Shown: positions 41,644 to 51,475, counted from the first letter of the stretch. The stretch: DNA of 64,000 nucleotides from Pseudomonas entomophila (GCF_023277925.1 NZ_CP063832.1:4887001-4951000); one strand, 5' to 3'. The notes: generated by a model not told the origin, from the sequence alone. Made by a program: numbers and translations.

Positions 41644-42162
41644 ATGGCAACTCCCGCCTACATGGCCGTCACCGGCGAAAAACAAGGTCTGATCACCGCT
41701 GGCGCCTTCACCGCCGACTCGGTGGGCAACACCTACCAGGAAGGCCACGAAGACCAGGTCATGGTCCAGGGCTTCGAACACGAAGTGATCATCCCGCGTG
41801 ACCCGCAGTCCGGCCAACCGACCGGCCAGCGCGTGCACAAGCCGGTGAAGATCACCAAGGTCTTCGACAAGGCCTCGCCGCTGCTGCTGGCCGCCCTGAC
41901 CTCGGGCGAGCGCATGACCAAGGTCGAGATCAAGTGGTACCGCACCTCGGCCCAGGGCACCCAAGAGCACTACTACACCACCGTCCTGGAAGACGCGATC
42001 ATCGTCGACATCAAGGACTACATGCACAACTGCCAGGACCCGGCCAACGCCCACTTCACCCACCTGGAAGACGTGTACTTCACCTACCGCAAGATCACCT
42101 GGACCCACGAAGTGTCCGGTACTTCCGGTTCCGACGACTGGCGCGCGCCGGTCGCAGGCTAA
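41644..42162 (+). CDS. hcp: T6SS inner-tube protein Hcp
   Basis: From ATG 41644 (AAGGAGAG upstream) the product has 172 residues and is a Hcp of the HSI-II type (MATPAYMAVTGEKQGLITAG; HEDQVMVQGFEHEVIIPRD). Hcp hexamers stack into the tube that is fired with the VgrG tip. It is transcribed from its own sigma-54 promoter, apart from the structural operon. The open frame extends upstream into the hairpin and is not coding there. Confidence 0.97.
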   Translation: MATPAYMAVTGEKQGLITAGAFTADSVGNTYQEGHEDQVMVQGFEHEVIIPRDPQSGQPTGQRVHKPVKITKVFDKASPLLLAALTSGERMTKVEIKWYRTSAQGTQEHYYTTVLEDAIIVDIKDYMHNCQDPANAHFTHLEDVYFTYRKITWTHEVSGTSGSDDWRAPVAG

Positions 42163-42209
42163 GGCCTGGGGGCTCTGGGCGATCGACGCTAGCGTTGCAT
42201 CGCCCATGA

Positions 42210-42258
42210 GATCGAGCGCCGCCCGCGCGGCGCATCGCGGATGAATCCGCTCCTACAG
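42210..42258 (+). repeat. REP-type palindrome (copy 3)
   Basis: A 49-bp stretch that is an imperfect reverse complement of 42337-42385; it contains CATCGCGGATGAATCCGCTCCTACAG, a REP variant with internal dyad CGCGGAT/ATCCGC. It lies 47 bp after the hcp stop. Confidence 0.75.
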
Positions 42259-42336
42259 CGGTTGCAACGTGCCACACCTGTGAGGCCATGGTTGCCCGCC
42301 TGATTGGCCCGACGCGATGTTTCGGCTGCCGCTTGC

Positions 42337-42385
42337 CTGTAGGAGCGGATTTATCCGCGATGCGCCGCATGAGCGGCGCCCGATC
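42337..42385 (-). repeat. REP-type palindrome (copy 4, inverted)
   Basis: This is the inverted partner of copy 3 (CTGTAGGAGCGGATTTATCCGCG core), 78 bp away. Together they fill most of the 260 bp between hcp and vgrG and could end or protect the hcp transcript. The vgrG start lies 37 bp further on. Confidence 0.75.
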
Positions 42386-42422
42386 CCGAGGTCGTTCCAC
42401 CACCCAAGAAAGAGGGACAAGG

Positions 42423-45400
42423 ATGTTTGCCGCCGCCGACCAGACCCATTTCAGCTTGCACATCGACGGCCTGGAGCACGACTTCCAGGTACTCGCCTTC
42501 GACGGCAGCGAAGCCATCAGCCAGGTGTACGCCATCGACCTGGAACTGGTCAGCGAGCACCCCTCGCGGGACCTGGAAAGCCTGCTGCACAAGCCCGCGT
42601 TCCTCCAGCTCGGTGACGACGGCCGCGGCCTGCACGGCCTGATCTACCGCGCCGCGCAAGGCGAGGCCGGCAAGCGCCTGACCCGTTACCAGGTCACCCT
42701 GCGCCCGCAACTGGCCTACCTGGCCCACCGCATCAACCAGCGCATGTTCCAACAGATGAACGTGCCGAAGATCATCGCCCAGGTGCTGGAGGAGCACGGC
42801 ATCCTCGCCAACGCCTACCAGTTCCAGCTGGGCGCCGTGTACCCGGAGCGTGAGTACTGCGTGCAGTACGACGAGTCCAACCTGCAGTTCGTCCAGCGCC
42901 TGTGCGAAGAAGAAGGCATCCACTACCACTTCCGCCACAGCGCCGACGGCCACCAACTGGTGTTCGGCGACGACCAGACCGTGTTCCGCAAGCTGGCCCC
43001 GGTGGCCTACCAGCAGGACGCCGGGCTGGTGGCCGACACGCCGATGATCAAGCGCTTCGGCCTGCGCGTGGAGACCCGCACCAGCAGCGTCACCCGCCGC
43101 GACTACGACTTCAAGAAACCGCTGATCCAGCTCGAAGGCGAGTCGGTCAGCCACGCCGAGCCCGAGCTCGAAGACTACGACTACCCCGGGCGCTTCCTCG
43201 ACCGCGCCCGCGGCAAGCACCTGGCCACCCGCGCCCTGGAGCGCCACCGCAGCGACTTCCGCCTGGCCGAAGGGCGCAGCGACCAGCCGTTGCTGGCCAG
43301 CGGGCATTTCCTGACCCTCAGCGCGCACCCCAACGCCGCCTGGAACGACCTCTGGCTGCTCACCGAGGTGCAGCACCAGGGCCGCCAGCCCCAGGTGCTG
43401 GAAGAAGTCATCACCAGCGACGTCGACGCCAAGTACGACGGCTTCCAGCAGGGCTACCGCAATTTCTTCAGCGCCACCCCGTGGGACGCCACCTACCGCC
43501 CCCCCCTCGAGCACCCCAAGCCACGCATCCTCGGCACCCAGCGCGCCGTGGTCAGCGGCCCGGCCGGCGAAGAGATCTACTGCGACGAATACGGCCGCAT
43601 CAAGGTGCAGTTCTTCTGGGACCGCGAAGGCCGCTCGGACGACAAGTCCAGCGTGTGGATGCGCGTGGCCTCCGGCTGGGCCGGGCAGGGCATCGCCAGC
43701 CTGCAGCTGCCCCGGGTCGGCATGGAAGTGCTGGTCAGCTTCCTCGAAGGTGACCCCGACCAGCCCCTGGTGACCGGCTGCCTGTACCACGGCGTGAACA
43801 TGCCGCACTACAAGCTGCCCGACCTGAAGACCCTGGCCACGATCAAGAGCAAGGAATACAAGGGCAGCCGCAACAACGAACTGCGCATCGACGACACCAC
43901 CAGCGAAATCAGCATCGCCCTGCGCAGCGACCACGGCGCCAGTGCGCTGAACCTCGGTTATCTCACCCATCCACGTCCATCGGGCGGCGCCCCACGCGGT
44001 GAAGGCTTCGAGCTGCGCACCGACCGCCACGGCGCCGTGCGCGCCGCCGGTGGCCTGCTGATCACCACCGAGCCCCGCGCCAACGAAGCCAAGCATCACA
44101 AGGACCTGCCCGAAACCGCCGAACGCCTGGCCACCGCCAGCGAGCAGCAGGACAGCCTGGCCGAACTGGCCAAGCAGATGCAGGCTCAGGAGCCCGGCGA
44201 CCAGGACGCCGTGGCCAAGCGCCTGCACGAGCAGCACCAGGGCATCCTCGGCAGCGGCCCGGTCAACCAGAGCGCCAACGAATTCCCCGAATTCGCCCAG
44301 CCGCACTTGGTGCTGTCGAGCCCGGCCGGCATTGCCCTGACCACCCCCGGCCCGGCACACCTGTCCACCGGCGAACACTTGGCCCTGAGCAGCACCGGCC
44401 ACACCAGCCTGTCGATCGGCAAGCGCCTGCTGGCCAGCGCCAGCCAGGGCATGCGCCTGTTCGTGCAGAGCCTGGGCTGGAAGCTGGTGTCGGCCTCCGG
44501 CGACATCGACATCCGCGCCCTCAAGGACAACATCAACCTGCTGGCCAAGCTCGACATCACCGCCAACGCCGACCGCATCGTGCTCACCGCCAAGACCGAG
44601 CTGGTGATCCAGGGCGGCGGCAGCGCCACCACCTACAACGCCGGTGGCATCACCCACGTCACCAGCGCCAACTACACCGCCCACGCCGCGCAGTTCGCCC
44701 ACATCGGCGCCGCCAGCAAGGCCGGCACCTTCCCCGAACCACCGAAACCCGGCAAGGGCGACCTGGAGCTGCTGTACCAGTACGCCAACAGCAAGGGCGT
44801 GAAGACCGGCGACTACGACGTCATCGACGCCCTGGGCAAATCGATCAAGGGCAAGCTCGACGGCAACGGTTTCAACCAGGCCAGCGGCGCCGCCGCCGGC
44901 CCGCTGTGGGTCGACTTCGGCCTGGACCCGGCCGACACCTGGGCCGAGGGCAGCCACTTCGGCGCCGGCGACTGGCCACCCAAGCCCAGCTTCGCCGACA
45001 TCGCCCCCGGCCAGCAGGCCGTGGTCGGCGAGGTACTCAGCGGCGGCAAGGGCGCAGAGGGGTTGCTGGGCAAGGGCCTGGCACTGGCACAGCAAGGCAT
45101 GGACAAGGGCAAGGGACTGATGCAGAACGCGATGGCACAAGGAAAATCGATGGCCCAGGGCCTGATGGGCCCCGGCGGCAACGGCCTGCTGGAACAGGGC
45201 AAGGCCCTGGCCGGCACGGGCATGCAACTGGCGAAAAGCGGCCAGGCCGCCTTGCAGAAGGCGCAACAGGTCAAGGCCGCCGTCGGCGGCGACACCGGCG
45301 CCATGGCCCAGCTGGCCAGCAACGTGGTGCCCGGCGCCGCGCCCACGCTCAAGGCCGCCAGCGCGCTCAAGCAACTGCCGAGCCTGCCCAAGCTCAGCGC

Positions 45401-45443
45401 CCCGGTGAACCCGGCCAAGCTGAACCATGAGGTGCTGGCATGA
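42423..45443 (+). CDS. vgrG: T6SS spike protein VgrG with C-terminal extension
   Basis: From ATG 42423 the product has 1006 residues. The gp27-like base covers about 1-350, the gp5 OB fold about 365-455 (ending LEGDPDQPLVTGCLYHG), and the beta-helix needle with the DUF2345 region reaches about 775. A further 230 residues form a tail: a module rich in aromatic residues (about 780-870), then Gly/Ala/Gln/Lys-rich amphipathic repeats to the C-terminus. The tail probably docks the Rhs cargo next door. The 3' end overlaps the rhs start by 4 bp (ATGA). Confidence 0.95.
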   Translation: MFAAADQTHFSLHIDGLEHDFQVLAFDGSEAISQVYAIDLELVSEHPSRDLESLLHKPAFLQLGDDGRGLHGLIYRAAQGEAGKRLTRYQVTLRPQLAYLAHRINQRMFQQMNVPKIIAQVLEEHGILANAYQFQLGAVYPEREYCVQYDESNLQFVQRLCEEEGIHYHFRHSADGHQLVFGDDQTVFRKLAPVAYQQDAGLVADTPMIKRFGLRVETRTSSVTRRDYDFKKPLIQLEGESVSHAEPELEDYDYPGRFLDRARGKHLATRALERHRSDFRLAEGRSDQPLLASGHFLTLSAHPNAAWNDLWLLTEVQHQGRQPQVLEEVITSDVDAKYDGFQQGYRNFFSATPWDATYRPPLEHPKPRILGTQRAVVSGPAGEEIYCDEYGRIKVQFFWDREGRSDDKSSVWMRVASGWAGQGIASLQLPRVGMEVLVSFLEGDPDQPLVTGCLYHGVNMPHYKLPDLKTLATIKSKEYKGSRNNELRIDDTTSEISIALRSDHGASALNLGYLTHPRPSGGAPRGEGFELRTDRHGAVRAAGGLLITTEPRANEAKHHKDLPETAERLATASEQQDSLAELAKQMQAQEPGDQDAVAKRLHEQHQGILGSGPVNQSANEFPEFAQPHLVLSSPAGIALTTPGPAHLSTGEHLALSSTGHTSLSIGKRLLASASQGMRLFVQSLGWKLVSASGDIDIRALKDNINLLAKLDITANADRIVLTAKTELVIQGGGSATTYNAGGITHVTSANYTAHAAQFAHIGAASKAGTFPEPPKPGKGDLELLYQYANSKGVKTGDYDVIDALGKSIKGKLDGNGFNQASGAAAGPLWVDFGLDPADTWAEGSHFGAGDWPPKPSFADIAPGQQAVVGEVLSGGKGAEGLLGKGLALAQQGMDKGKGLMQNAMAQGKSMAQGLMGPGGNGLLEQGKALAGTGMQLAKSGQAALQKAQQVKAAVGGDTGAMAQLASNVVPGAAPTLKAASALKQLPSLPKLSAPVNPAKLNHEVLA

Positions 45444-48400
45444 CCGACGCCAAGAAACGCGAACCCCAGGTCGCCGTCGCCCCGCTCAACACCATCGACG
45501 CCAAGGACGTCGGCCGTGGCGCCGCCGCCTTCGATGCCTGGCTGCAATCGGTCAGCGGCGGCTACGTCACCCTCGAACGGATCAAGACCGTGGCCGGCGC
45601 GCTGCCGGTGGTGGGCAACATCATGGCCCTGGTCGACGCCCTGGGCGACGTGGTGACCCTGGTCAAGAGCAAGAACCGCCAGCTGCTCGACTGGGTGAGC
45701 CTGGGCATCAACCTGATCGGCGTGCTGCCGGCGCCACCGACCATGGCCGCGGCGCGCATGAGCCTGCGCCCGACCCTGTTCCTGGTGCGCCAGGAGCTGC
45801 GCAACAGCGCCAAGATGCTACTGGGCGATTCGCTGATCCAGGTGCTGATCGGCCATCTCAACGCCACCATCGCCGGGACCATCGACGATTTCGTAGCCAA
45901 GGCCCAACCGAAGATCGCCAGCATTCTGGCCGACGCCGGTGCGCTGGGCACCAAGATGACCAGCGAGATCGCCACCGGCCTTGAAAAAGTGGTCAAGGGC
46001 CAGCTTGATGCCAAGGGCGACCGCGCAGCCGCCAGCAAACAGATGTCCGCCGCCGCCGACAAGTTGCTCAACGACCCCAAGGCGGCCTTCAGCAACTTCT
46101 TCGGTGCGGTGCACAGCGCCTACAAGGCCGCCGGTAAAGGGCTGGCCAACAGCGCCACGAGCAAGCTGCTGCCGGATCAGATCAAAGCCAAGGTCTTGGC
46201 CAACACCAGTCAACTACGCGCGCTGGGACCGGAGATGGCCCGACAGTTTGCCAAGCTGGCGGACCCTGCGACGCAGATGAGCATCGGCTGGATGCTGACG
46301 GTGCTGGGCGGGGCGGTGAAGGGCTTCCGCAAGCGCAACAAGAACGGGCAGTCAGGGGTGAGCAAGCCGGGGACGGTGACGCAGGTTTCGCGTGAGAAAG
46401 GTAAAGGCGAGCTGGCGGCCTCAAGTGCCCAGGCCAAGGCCAAGCAAACACCAAGCCCCGTAGAGCCCAGCTGCCCTATCCCGAGACCGACCCCAAAATC
46501 CACCACCAAGCGCAGTATCAGCTTTGCCTTAGGCTCGGAATTCATCATCCACACGGATTTCAGTCTGCCCGGTGCATTCCCGATTGAGTGGCAGCGCATC
46601 TACCACTCGCGGCTGGCCGAGTACGACAAGGGCTGTCTGGGCGCACGCTGGGCCACCGAATTCACCACCCGCATCGACGTGGTTGGCAAGGGGCTGCTGT
46701 TCCATGACTTCGATGGCCGTAGTCATGAGTTCGAACTGCCCAAGGTCGGCAAGTCCTTGTTCAACGCCATCGAAGACCTGCTTTTGGTGCGTCGCAGCGA
46801 AAGCGAGCTGGTGATCTGCCGTGGCTTCGTGCGCAAGGAGTACTACCTGCGTGTGGGAGATCGCTACTACCTGCGCAAGATCCTGCTGCAGAACGACGCG
46901 GGCTGCATGCTGCACTACGAACATCACCACGAGGGGCGTCCGGTACTGTCGGACATCATCACCTTCCAGGGGGATGTGAAGGATGTGCTGCGCCACCTCG
47001 GTACGCTGATCGATGAGCAGGGGCATATCACCGGGCTGTGGGAAATGCGCGATGGCCAGCCACTGCGCCAGCTGTGCGCCTACCATTACGATGATCAGGG
47101 CGACCTGATCGCCGCCCAGGACGAGCATGGCGCCGCCCGGCACTACCAGTACCAGAATCACCTGGTGACCCGTTACACCGACCGTACTGGTCGTGGCATG
47201 AACCTGCAGTGGGACGGTAGCGCGTTCGACGCCAAGGCCATCCGCGAATGGGCTGATGACGGCAGCTACGACACCCGCCTGGAGTGGGACGAGAACATTC
47301 GCCTCACCTACGTCACCGATGCCCATGGCCAGGAGACCTGGTACTACTACGACATCCTCGGCCACCTGTACCGTGTGCGTTACCCGGATGAACGCTCGGA
47401 ATGGATTTTCCGTGACGAGCGCAAGAAGGTGGTGCGTCACGTTCATACCGATGGCACCGAAGACCGCTACGACTATGACGAACAAGGCAGTGTCATTCGC
47501 CATATCCGCGCCGATCACAGCCAGGTCCACATCGCCTATGACGACCGTCGTCATCCGATCAAGATTCGCGACGCCGAAGGCGGCTTGTGGCTGCGTGACT
47601 ACGACCAGAAGGGCAACCTGGTCGAGACCACCGATCCATTGGGCAACAAGACCGAGTACGCCTACACCCCTTCGGGCCTGATCAAGGCGATCAAGGACGC
47701 CAACGGCAACGAGAAGAAGCTGGCTTACAACGCGGCGGACCAGTTGATCGAGTACACGGATTGCTCGGGCAAGGCCCGCCAGTGGGCATACGATGACCTC
47801 GGTCAGATGGTGTTGTTCACCGATGCAGCGGGCAACAAGACCGTTTACGAGTACCGAGCCGGGCAATTGTGCAAAGTCATTCGCCCGGACAACGCCGAAG
47901 AAGGTTTCGAGCGTGATGCCGAAGGCCGCCTGTTGGCTCATGTGGATGCGCTGGATCGCTGCACGACATGGACCTATACCGCCGCTGGGTTGCTTTGTGA
48001 ACGTGTGGATGCGACCGAGCACACCTTGCGTTATCGCTGGGACAAGCTGGGGCGGTTGACGGGGCTGGAAAACGGGAACGAAAGCAAGGCGAGTTTCCTG
48101 TACGACCCTGTCGGCCGTTTGCTGGAGAAAACGGGTTTCGATGGTTTGGTGACGCGCTACCAGTACCATCTGGAGAGCGGCAATCTAGCCAGTACTCAAG
48201 TGGGGCAGCGCCGTACAGAGGTCGTTTTCGATGCATTGGGGCGTGTCATTTCGCGGGTCGCCATGCTCGCGGGCCAGCGTCAGGAAGAGTCGTTCTCCTA
48301 CGATGGCAACGGCAATCTGGTCCAGGCGGTCAACGCCGCCAGTAAACTGCAATGGTTCCACGACGAGGCGGGCAATCTGACCCGCGAGCACCAGTATTAC

Positions 48401-50131
48401 CTCGGTACCGAGGTGCCGATGGTCGCAGTCTGGCAGCACGAGTACGACGCGCTGAACCTGCGCACCGTGACGATCCGCCCCGATGGGCACAAGGTCAGCG
48501 TGCTCACCTACGGCAGCGGCCACGTGCTGGGCATGACTCTCGATCAGCATGAGTTGCTGGCCTACGAGCGCGATGACCTGCACCGTGAAGTGGTGCGCCA
48601 TCAGGGCAACCAGTTGATGCAGACCCAGGCCTGGGACCCGGCAGGGCGGCTGCAGGAGCAGTTGCTGGCAAGCCAAGATGGCCAATCCATGCTGCTCAAG
48701 CGGCAGTATCAATACGATGCGGTCGGCCAACTGACGGATATTCATGACACCCGCCGTGGCCACCTGGCCTATCAATACGATCCTGTGGGGCGTCTTCTGC
48801 AAGCCACCAGCCGGCTTGGTATCGAGACCTTCGCTTTCGACCCCGCTGGCAACTTGCTCAACGACAAGACCCAGCAGCTCAACCGTCCGCTGGAAAGCGA
48901 CCTGCGCCGTAACAAGCTGATGGACAACCTGTTGCGTGAATACGCCGGGACTCATTACCAGTACGACGAACGTGGCAATCTGATCCATCGCTTGCGTAAC
49001 GGCGAACATGCCCACTTAGGCTGGGATCTATTCGACCGCTTGGCGCGCTACGACGATGGCAAGCTTAGTGTGGTTTACAGCTACGACGCCCTGGGTCGTC
49101 GTTTGCACAAGCATTCCACTGCCAAGCACCAAGATGATCCACGTGCGGGTAGCGGCTGGAACGAAACGCAGCGGGCCAAGCGACAACGAGAATTGGGCTG
49201 TGGTTACACCTTGTATGGGTGGGATGGCAATACGCTCGCTTGGGAGAGTTCACCGCCGCAGGATGAGGGTGATACTGGGCGGACGGTGCATTACCTGTAT
49301 GAACCGGGCAGCTTTGTGCCGGTGGCCCAGGCGTTGCGCAAGCAAGCGATCCGGTTGCTGCGACAACCGGACTGGAGCGAGCGTGACTACAGCATCGATG
49401 ACGATCCCCTGTGGCAGTGCGAGGTTAAGCCCCAGCCGTTAGATGCCTTGGCCTGGTACCAGTGTGACCGGATTGGCACACCGATGGAGCTGACTGGGCC
49501 TGACGGTGAAATGGCCTGGGCCGCGCAGTACAAGGCGTGGGGCGAGGTTCGTGAGGAGCGCTCGGCCTGGGCCAAGCAAAATGGCTTGAGCAATCCAATT
49601 CGATTCCAAGGCCAGTACCACGATCATGAAACCGGCCTGCACTACAATCGACACCGTTACTATGATCCGGCGGTTGGCCGTTTCATCAGTCAGGACCCAA
49701 TAGGGTTTACCGGTGGATTGAACCTCTACCAGTACGCCCCTAACCCTACCGGATGGGTGGATCCACTTGGTTTGACACCCAAGTCTACATGTGGGTTAGA
49801 TGACAGCATTCCAGTGGTCGAGGTTAGCAGGAGCCGTTACCCAGAGTCTGCCAAGCACATTGAGGACGCGCAGGCTGCCGGGCATCCGTCCGTGCTGACG
49901 ATTGATCGAGAGGGGGCGAAGGATAATCGCAGGGAATCGCTCAAAGGTGTCGATACCGTTCCAGGGCATGATCGTGATGAATACCCCCCAGCGATGTTTA
50001 CCGAAGGGGGCGCGGGCGCCTCGATTCGCCATATCACGTCCTCTGACAACCGAGGAGCGGGATCCTGCTTTGGCGCGCAATGTCGGCCTTATGCCAACGG
50101 GACGCAAGTTAGGTTTGAGGTAGTTGATTAG
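45440..50131 (+). CDS. Rhs-family T6SS effector with NucA/NucB-type DNase tip
   Basis: The 1563-residue product has an N-terminal region with two hydrophobic segments (about residues 52-75 and 84-110) but no PAAR domain, a linker (about 300-355), an Rhs/YD-repeat shell (about 360-1440) that ends in the conserved WVDPLGL (Asp1441), and a 118-residue variable tip. The tip contains HDRDEYPPA (His1510 on), TEGGAGAS and SSDNRGAGS, the hallmarks of NucA/NucB non-specific DNases. It is predicted to enter rival cells through the T6SS and cut DNA. Base composition falls in the tip, a usual sign of tip exchange. Confidence 0.93.
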   Translation: MTDAKKREPQVAVAPLNTIDAKDVGRGAAAFDAWLQSVSGGYVTLERIKTVAGALPVVGNIMALVDALGDVVTLVKSKNRQLLDWVSLGINLIGVLPAPPTMAAARMSLRPTLFLVRQELRNSAKMLLGDSLIQVLIGHLNATIAGTIDDFVAKAQPKIASILADAGALGTKMTSEIATGLEKVVKGQLDAKGDRAAASKQMSAAADKLLNDPKAAFSNFFGAVHSAYKAAGKGLANSATSKLLPDQIKAKVLANTSQLRALGPEMARQFAKLADPATQMSIGWMLTVLGGAVKGFRKRNKNGQSGVSKPGTVTQVSREKGKGELAASSAQAKAKQTPSPVEPSCPIPRPTPKSTTKRSISFALGSEFIIHTDFSLPGAFPIEWQRIYHSRLAEYDKGCLGARWATEFTTRIDVVGKGLLFHDFDGRSHEFELPKVGKSLFNAIEDLLLVRRSESELVICRGFVRKEYYLRVGDRYYLRKILLQNDAGCMLHYEHHHEGRPVLSDIITFQGDVKDVLRHLGTLIDEQGHITGLWEMRDGQPLRQLCAYHYDDQGDLIAAQDEHGAARHYQYQNHLVTRYTDRTGRGMNLQWDGSAFDAKAIREWADDGSYDTRLEWDENIRLTYVTDAHGQETWYYYDILGHLYRVRYPDERSEWIFRDERKKVVRHVHTDGTEDRYDYDEQGSVIRHIRADHSQVHIAYDDRRHPIKIRDAEGGLWLRDYDQKGNLVETTDPLGNKTEYAYTPSGLIKAIKDANGNEKKLAYNAADQLIEYTDCSGKARQWAYDDLGQMVLFTDAAGNKTVYEYRAGQLCKVIRPDNAEEGFERDAEGRLLAHVDALDRCTTWTYTAAGLLCERVDATEHTLRYRWDKLGRLTGLENGNESKASFLYDPVGRLLEKTGFDGLVTRYQYHLESGNLASTQVGQRRTEVVFDALGRVISRVAMLAGQRQEESFSYDGNGNLVQAVNAASKLQWFHDEAGNLTREHQYYLGTEVPMVAVWQHEYDALNLRTVTIRPDGHKVSVLTYGSGHVLGMTLDQHELLAYERDDLHREVVRHQGNQLMQTQAWDPAGRLQEQLLASQDGQSMLLKRQYQYDAVGQLTDIHDTRRGHLAYQYDPVGRLLQATSRLGIETFAFDPAGNLLNDKTQQLNRPLESDLRRNKLMDNLLREYAGTHYQYDERGNLIHRLRNGEHAHLGWDLFDRLARYDDGKLSVVYSYDALGRRLHKHSTAKHQDDPRAGSGWNETQRAKRQRELGCGYTLYGWDGNTLAWESSPPQDEGDTGRTVHYLYEPGSFVPVAQALRKQAIRLLRQPDWSERDYSIDDDPLWQCEVKPQPLDALAWYQCDRIGTPMELTGPDGEMAWAAQYKAWGEVREERSAWAKQNGLSNPIRFQGQYHDHETGLHYNRHRYYDPAVGRFISQDPIGFTGGLNLYQYAPNPTGWVDPLGLTPKSTCGLDDSIPVVEVSRSRYPESAKHIEDAQAAGHPSVLTIDREGAKDNRRESLKGVDTVPGHDRDEYPPAMFTEGGAGASIRHITSSDNRGAGSCFGAQCRPYANGTQVRFEVVD

Positions 50132-50776
50132 ATGAAAGAAAAACTGGAAAAACTCCTGTCAATCGGTAGTCAGGCACTGGGTGACCCGGTCATGGCATCA
50201 CTGCCCTTTCTTTCCAAGGCAGGAGAGGGCAGAGGGGCTGAGCTTGAAGCGCTGCTGAAGCACAAGAATGGCTTCTATGCCTTTGCGGGCGCTTTGCACG
50301 TCTTGCCGGCTAGCCACAGACACGTAGAGACGGGCGTTACACTGGAAGCCTGGAACTCGCCGGCTTTATGGCGCTCGGGATACGGTTTGAATGGCAATGA
50401 CATCGTGTTCTTTGCCGAAGACTTGTTCGGGATTCAGTTCTGCCTTTACGGCAATGAGGTTCTGAGTTTCGATCCCGAGACGGCGAAGTTCTCATTCTTT
50501 GCCGACAGTCTCGAGGAGTGGGCCTCCAAGATCCTGGCGGATTACGACTATGTCACTGGATATTCACTGGGCCATGCATGGCAAACAAAGAATGGCGCAT
50601 TGGAGCAAGGCTACAGGTTGTTGCCAAAAGTGCCGTTTGTACTGGGTGGCAAGTTTGAGGCCGACAACCTGTACGCTTGTGATGCAACGGAAGGCATGAA
50701 GATGAGGGGCGAGCTGGCTCAGAAAATCAAAGACTTGCCTGATGGTGCGGAGTTGAAATTGCAAGTCGGTGATTGA
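50132..50776 (+). CDS. Probable immunity protein to the Rhs DNase
   Basis: The 214-residue product starts at the base after the rhs stop, the standard position for a cognate immunity gene. It is soluble, with an acidic N-terminal half and the pattern FGIQFCLYGNEVLSFDPETAKFSFFADSLEEWASKI (about residues 91-130), which resembles the SMI1/KNR4 (SUKH) superfamily often found as toxin immunities. The family call is by eye; the role rests mainly on position. It would block the nuclease tip in the cytoplasm. Confidence 0.75.
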   Translation: MKEKLEKLLSIGSQALGDPVMASLPFLSKAGEGRGAELEALLKHKNGFYAFAGALHVLPASHRHVETGVTLEAWNSPALWRSGYGLNGNDIVFFAEDLFGIQFCLYGNEVLSFDPETAKFSFFADSLEEWASKILADYDYVTGYSLGHAWQTKNGALEQGYRLLPKVPFVLGGKFEADNLYACDATEGMKMRGELAQKIKDLPDGAELKLQVGD

Positions 50777-51099
50777 CACGCGGTCCATCCAACGGTTTCC
50801 ACTAGGGCCAGTCCGTCGTTCTCATACAGGGCTCCCAACGGTCGATTCGACTGGCCGGCCCCTATTGGGGCCGGTCGGCTCGTAATTGCGTGTCATCAGC
50901 AAATGACGGGAACAAAGACCGATGAGCTCGAACAGCGGCGTTCACAGTGCAGTGGCTTAAGCACGCGTGTGTACTCGTCACGCAATTGATCGCGATAGAG
51001 ATTTCAAACGGATTGACAGCCTAATAGCCTCCAATCCCTCGCCATTTCAGGTTTTCATCATCGGCAGCGACGCCTCCCCTTTGACACGGAGTTCACCCC
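50777..51099 (+). other. Intergenic region between immunity and PAAR genes
   Basis: This 323-bp gap contains no credible gene; an open frame running through it into the PAAR gene in another phase is a shadow. It holds a perfect hairpin, CCGGCCCC (50855-50862), TATT, GGGGCCGG (50867-50874), without a T-run. The lower G+C content and lack of homology suggest a remnant of an exchanged effector tail region. Confidence 0.5.
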
Positions 51100-51363
51100 A
51101 TGAAAGACATCATCCGCCTTGGCGATTCCACCACCCACGGTGGCAAGGTGCTCGGCTCCTTCGGCAACACCAACGTCAACGGCAAGCCTATCGCCGGTGT
51201 CGGGCATATGGTCAGCTGCCCGCTGTGCAAGGGCGTGTTCCCGATTGTCGAGGGCAGCGCCACCTACAACGTCGACGGCACGCCGGTGGCCCTCGACGGG
51301 CACAAGACCGCTTGCGGCGCGGCGTTGATTGCCAGTGGGCCGAAGAGTGGTGTGGCCAGCTGA
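51100..51363 (+). CDS. PAAR-domain spike tip protein
   Basis: The 87-residue product is a stand-alone PAAR protein (RLGDSTTHGGKVLGSF, GVGHMVSCPLCKGVFPIVEG, LDGHKTACGAALIAS), with His and Cys residues that can bind the metal at the tip. PAAR proteins sharpen the VgrG trimer. Here PAAR is a separate gene, not fused to the Rhs N-terminus, so tip and cargo are probably assembled from separate chains. GGAG precedes the ATG. Confidence 0.93.
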   Translation: MKDIIRLGDSTTHGGKVLGSFGNTNVNGKPIAGVGHMVSCPLCKGVFPIVEGSATYNVDGTPVALDGHKTACGAALIASGPKSGVAS

Positions 51364-51415
51364 GGTTGGCCAGCAGGTACGACACATAGCCTCTGGGCAC
51401 ATTTCCTCTAGTGCA

Positions 51416-51458
51416 GGCCGGCTTTGCCGGGGTTCGCCGGCAAGCTGGTTCCTACGGG
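51416..51458 (+). repeat. REP-type palindrome (copy 5)
   Basis: GGCCGGCTTTGCCGG followed by GGTTCGCCGGCAAGCTGGTTCCTACGGG closely resembles copy 1. It lies 52 bp after the PAAR stop and pairs with copy 6. Confidence 0.8.
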
Positions 51459-51475
51459 GGCGGTGATGCCCTGGG

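Noticed and set aside
42288..42422. N-terminal extension of vgrG
   Set aside because: It runs through a REP element; the VgrG family N-terminus begins at ATG 42423 with a GAGGGA site.
50967..51389. 140-residue open frame overlapping the PAAR gene
   Set aside because: It is in another phase from the PAAR gene, is Arg/His-rich in the overlap and has no ribosome binding site.
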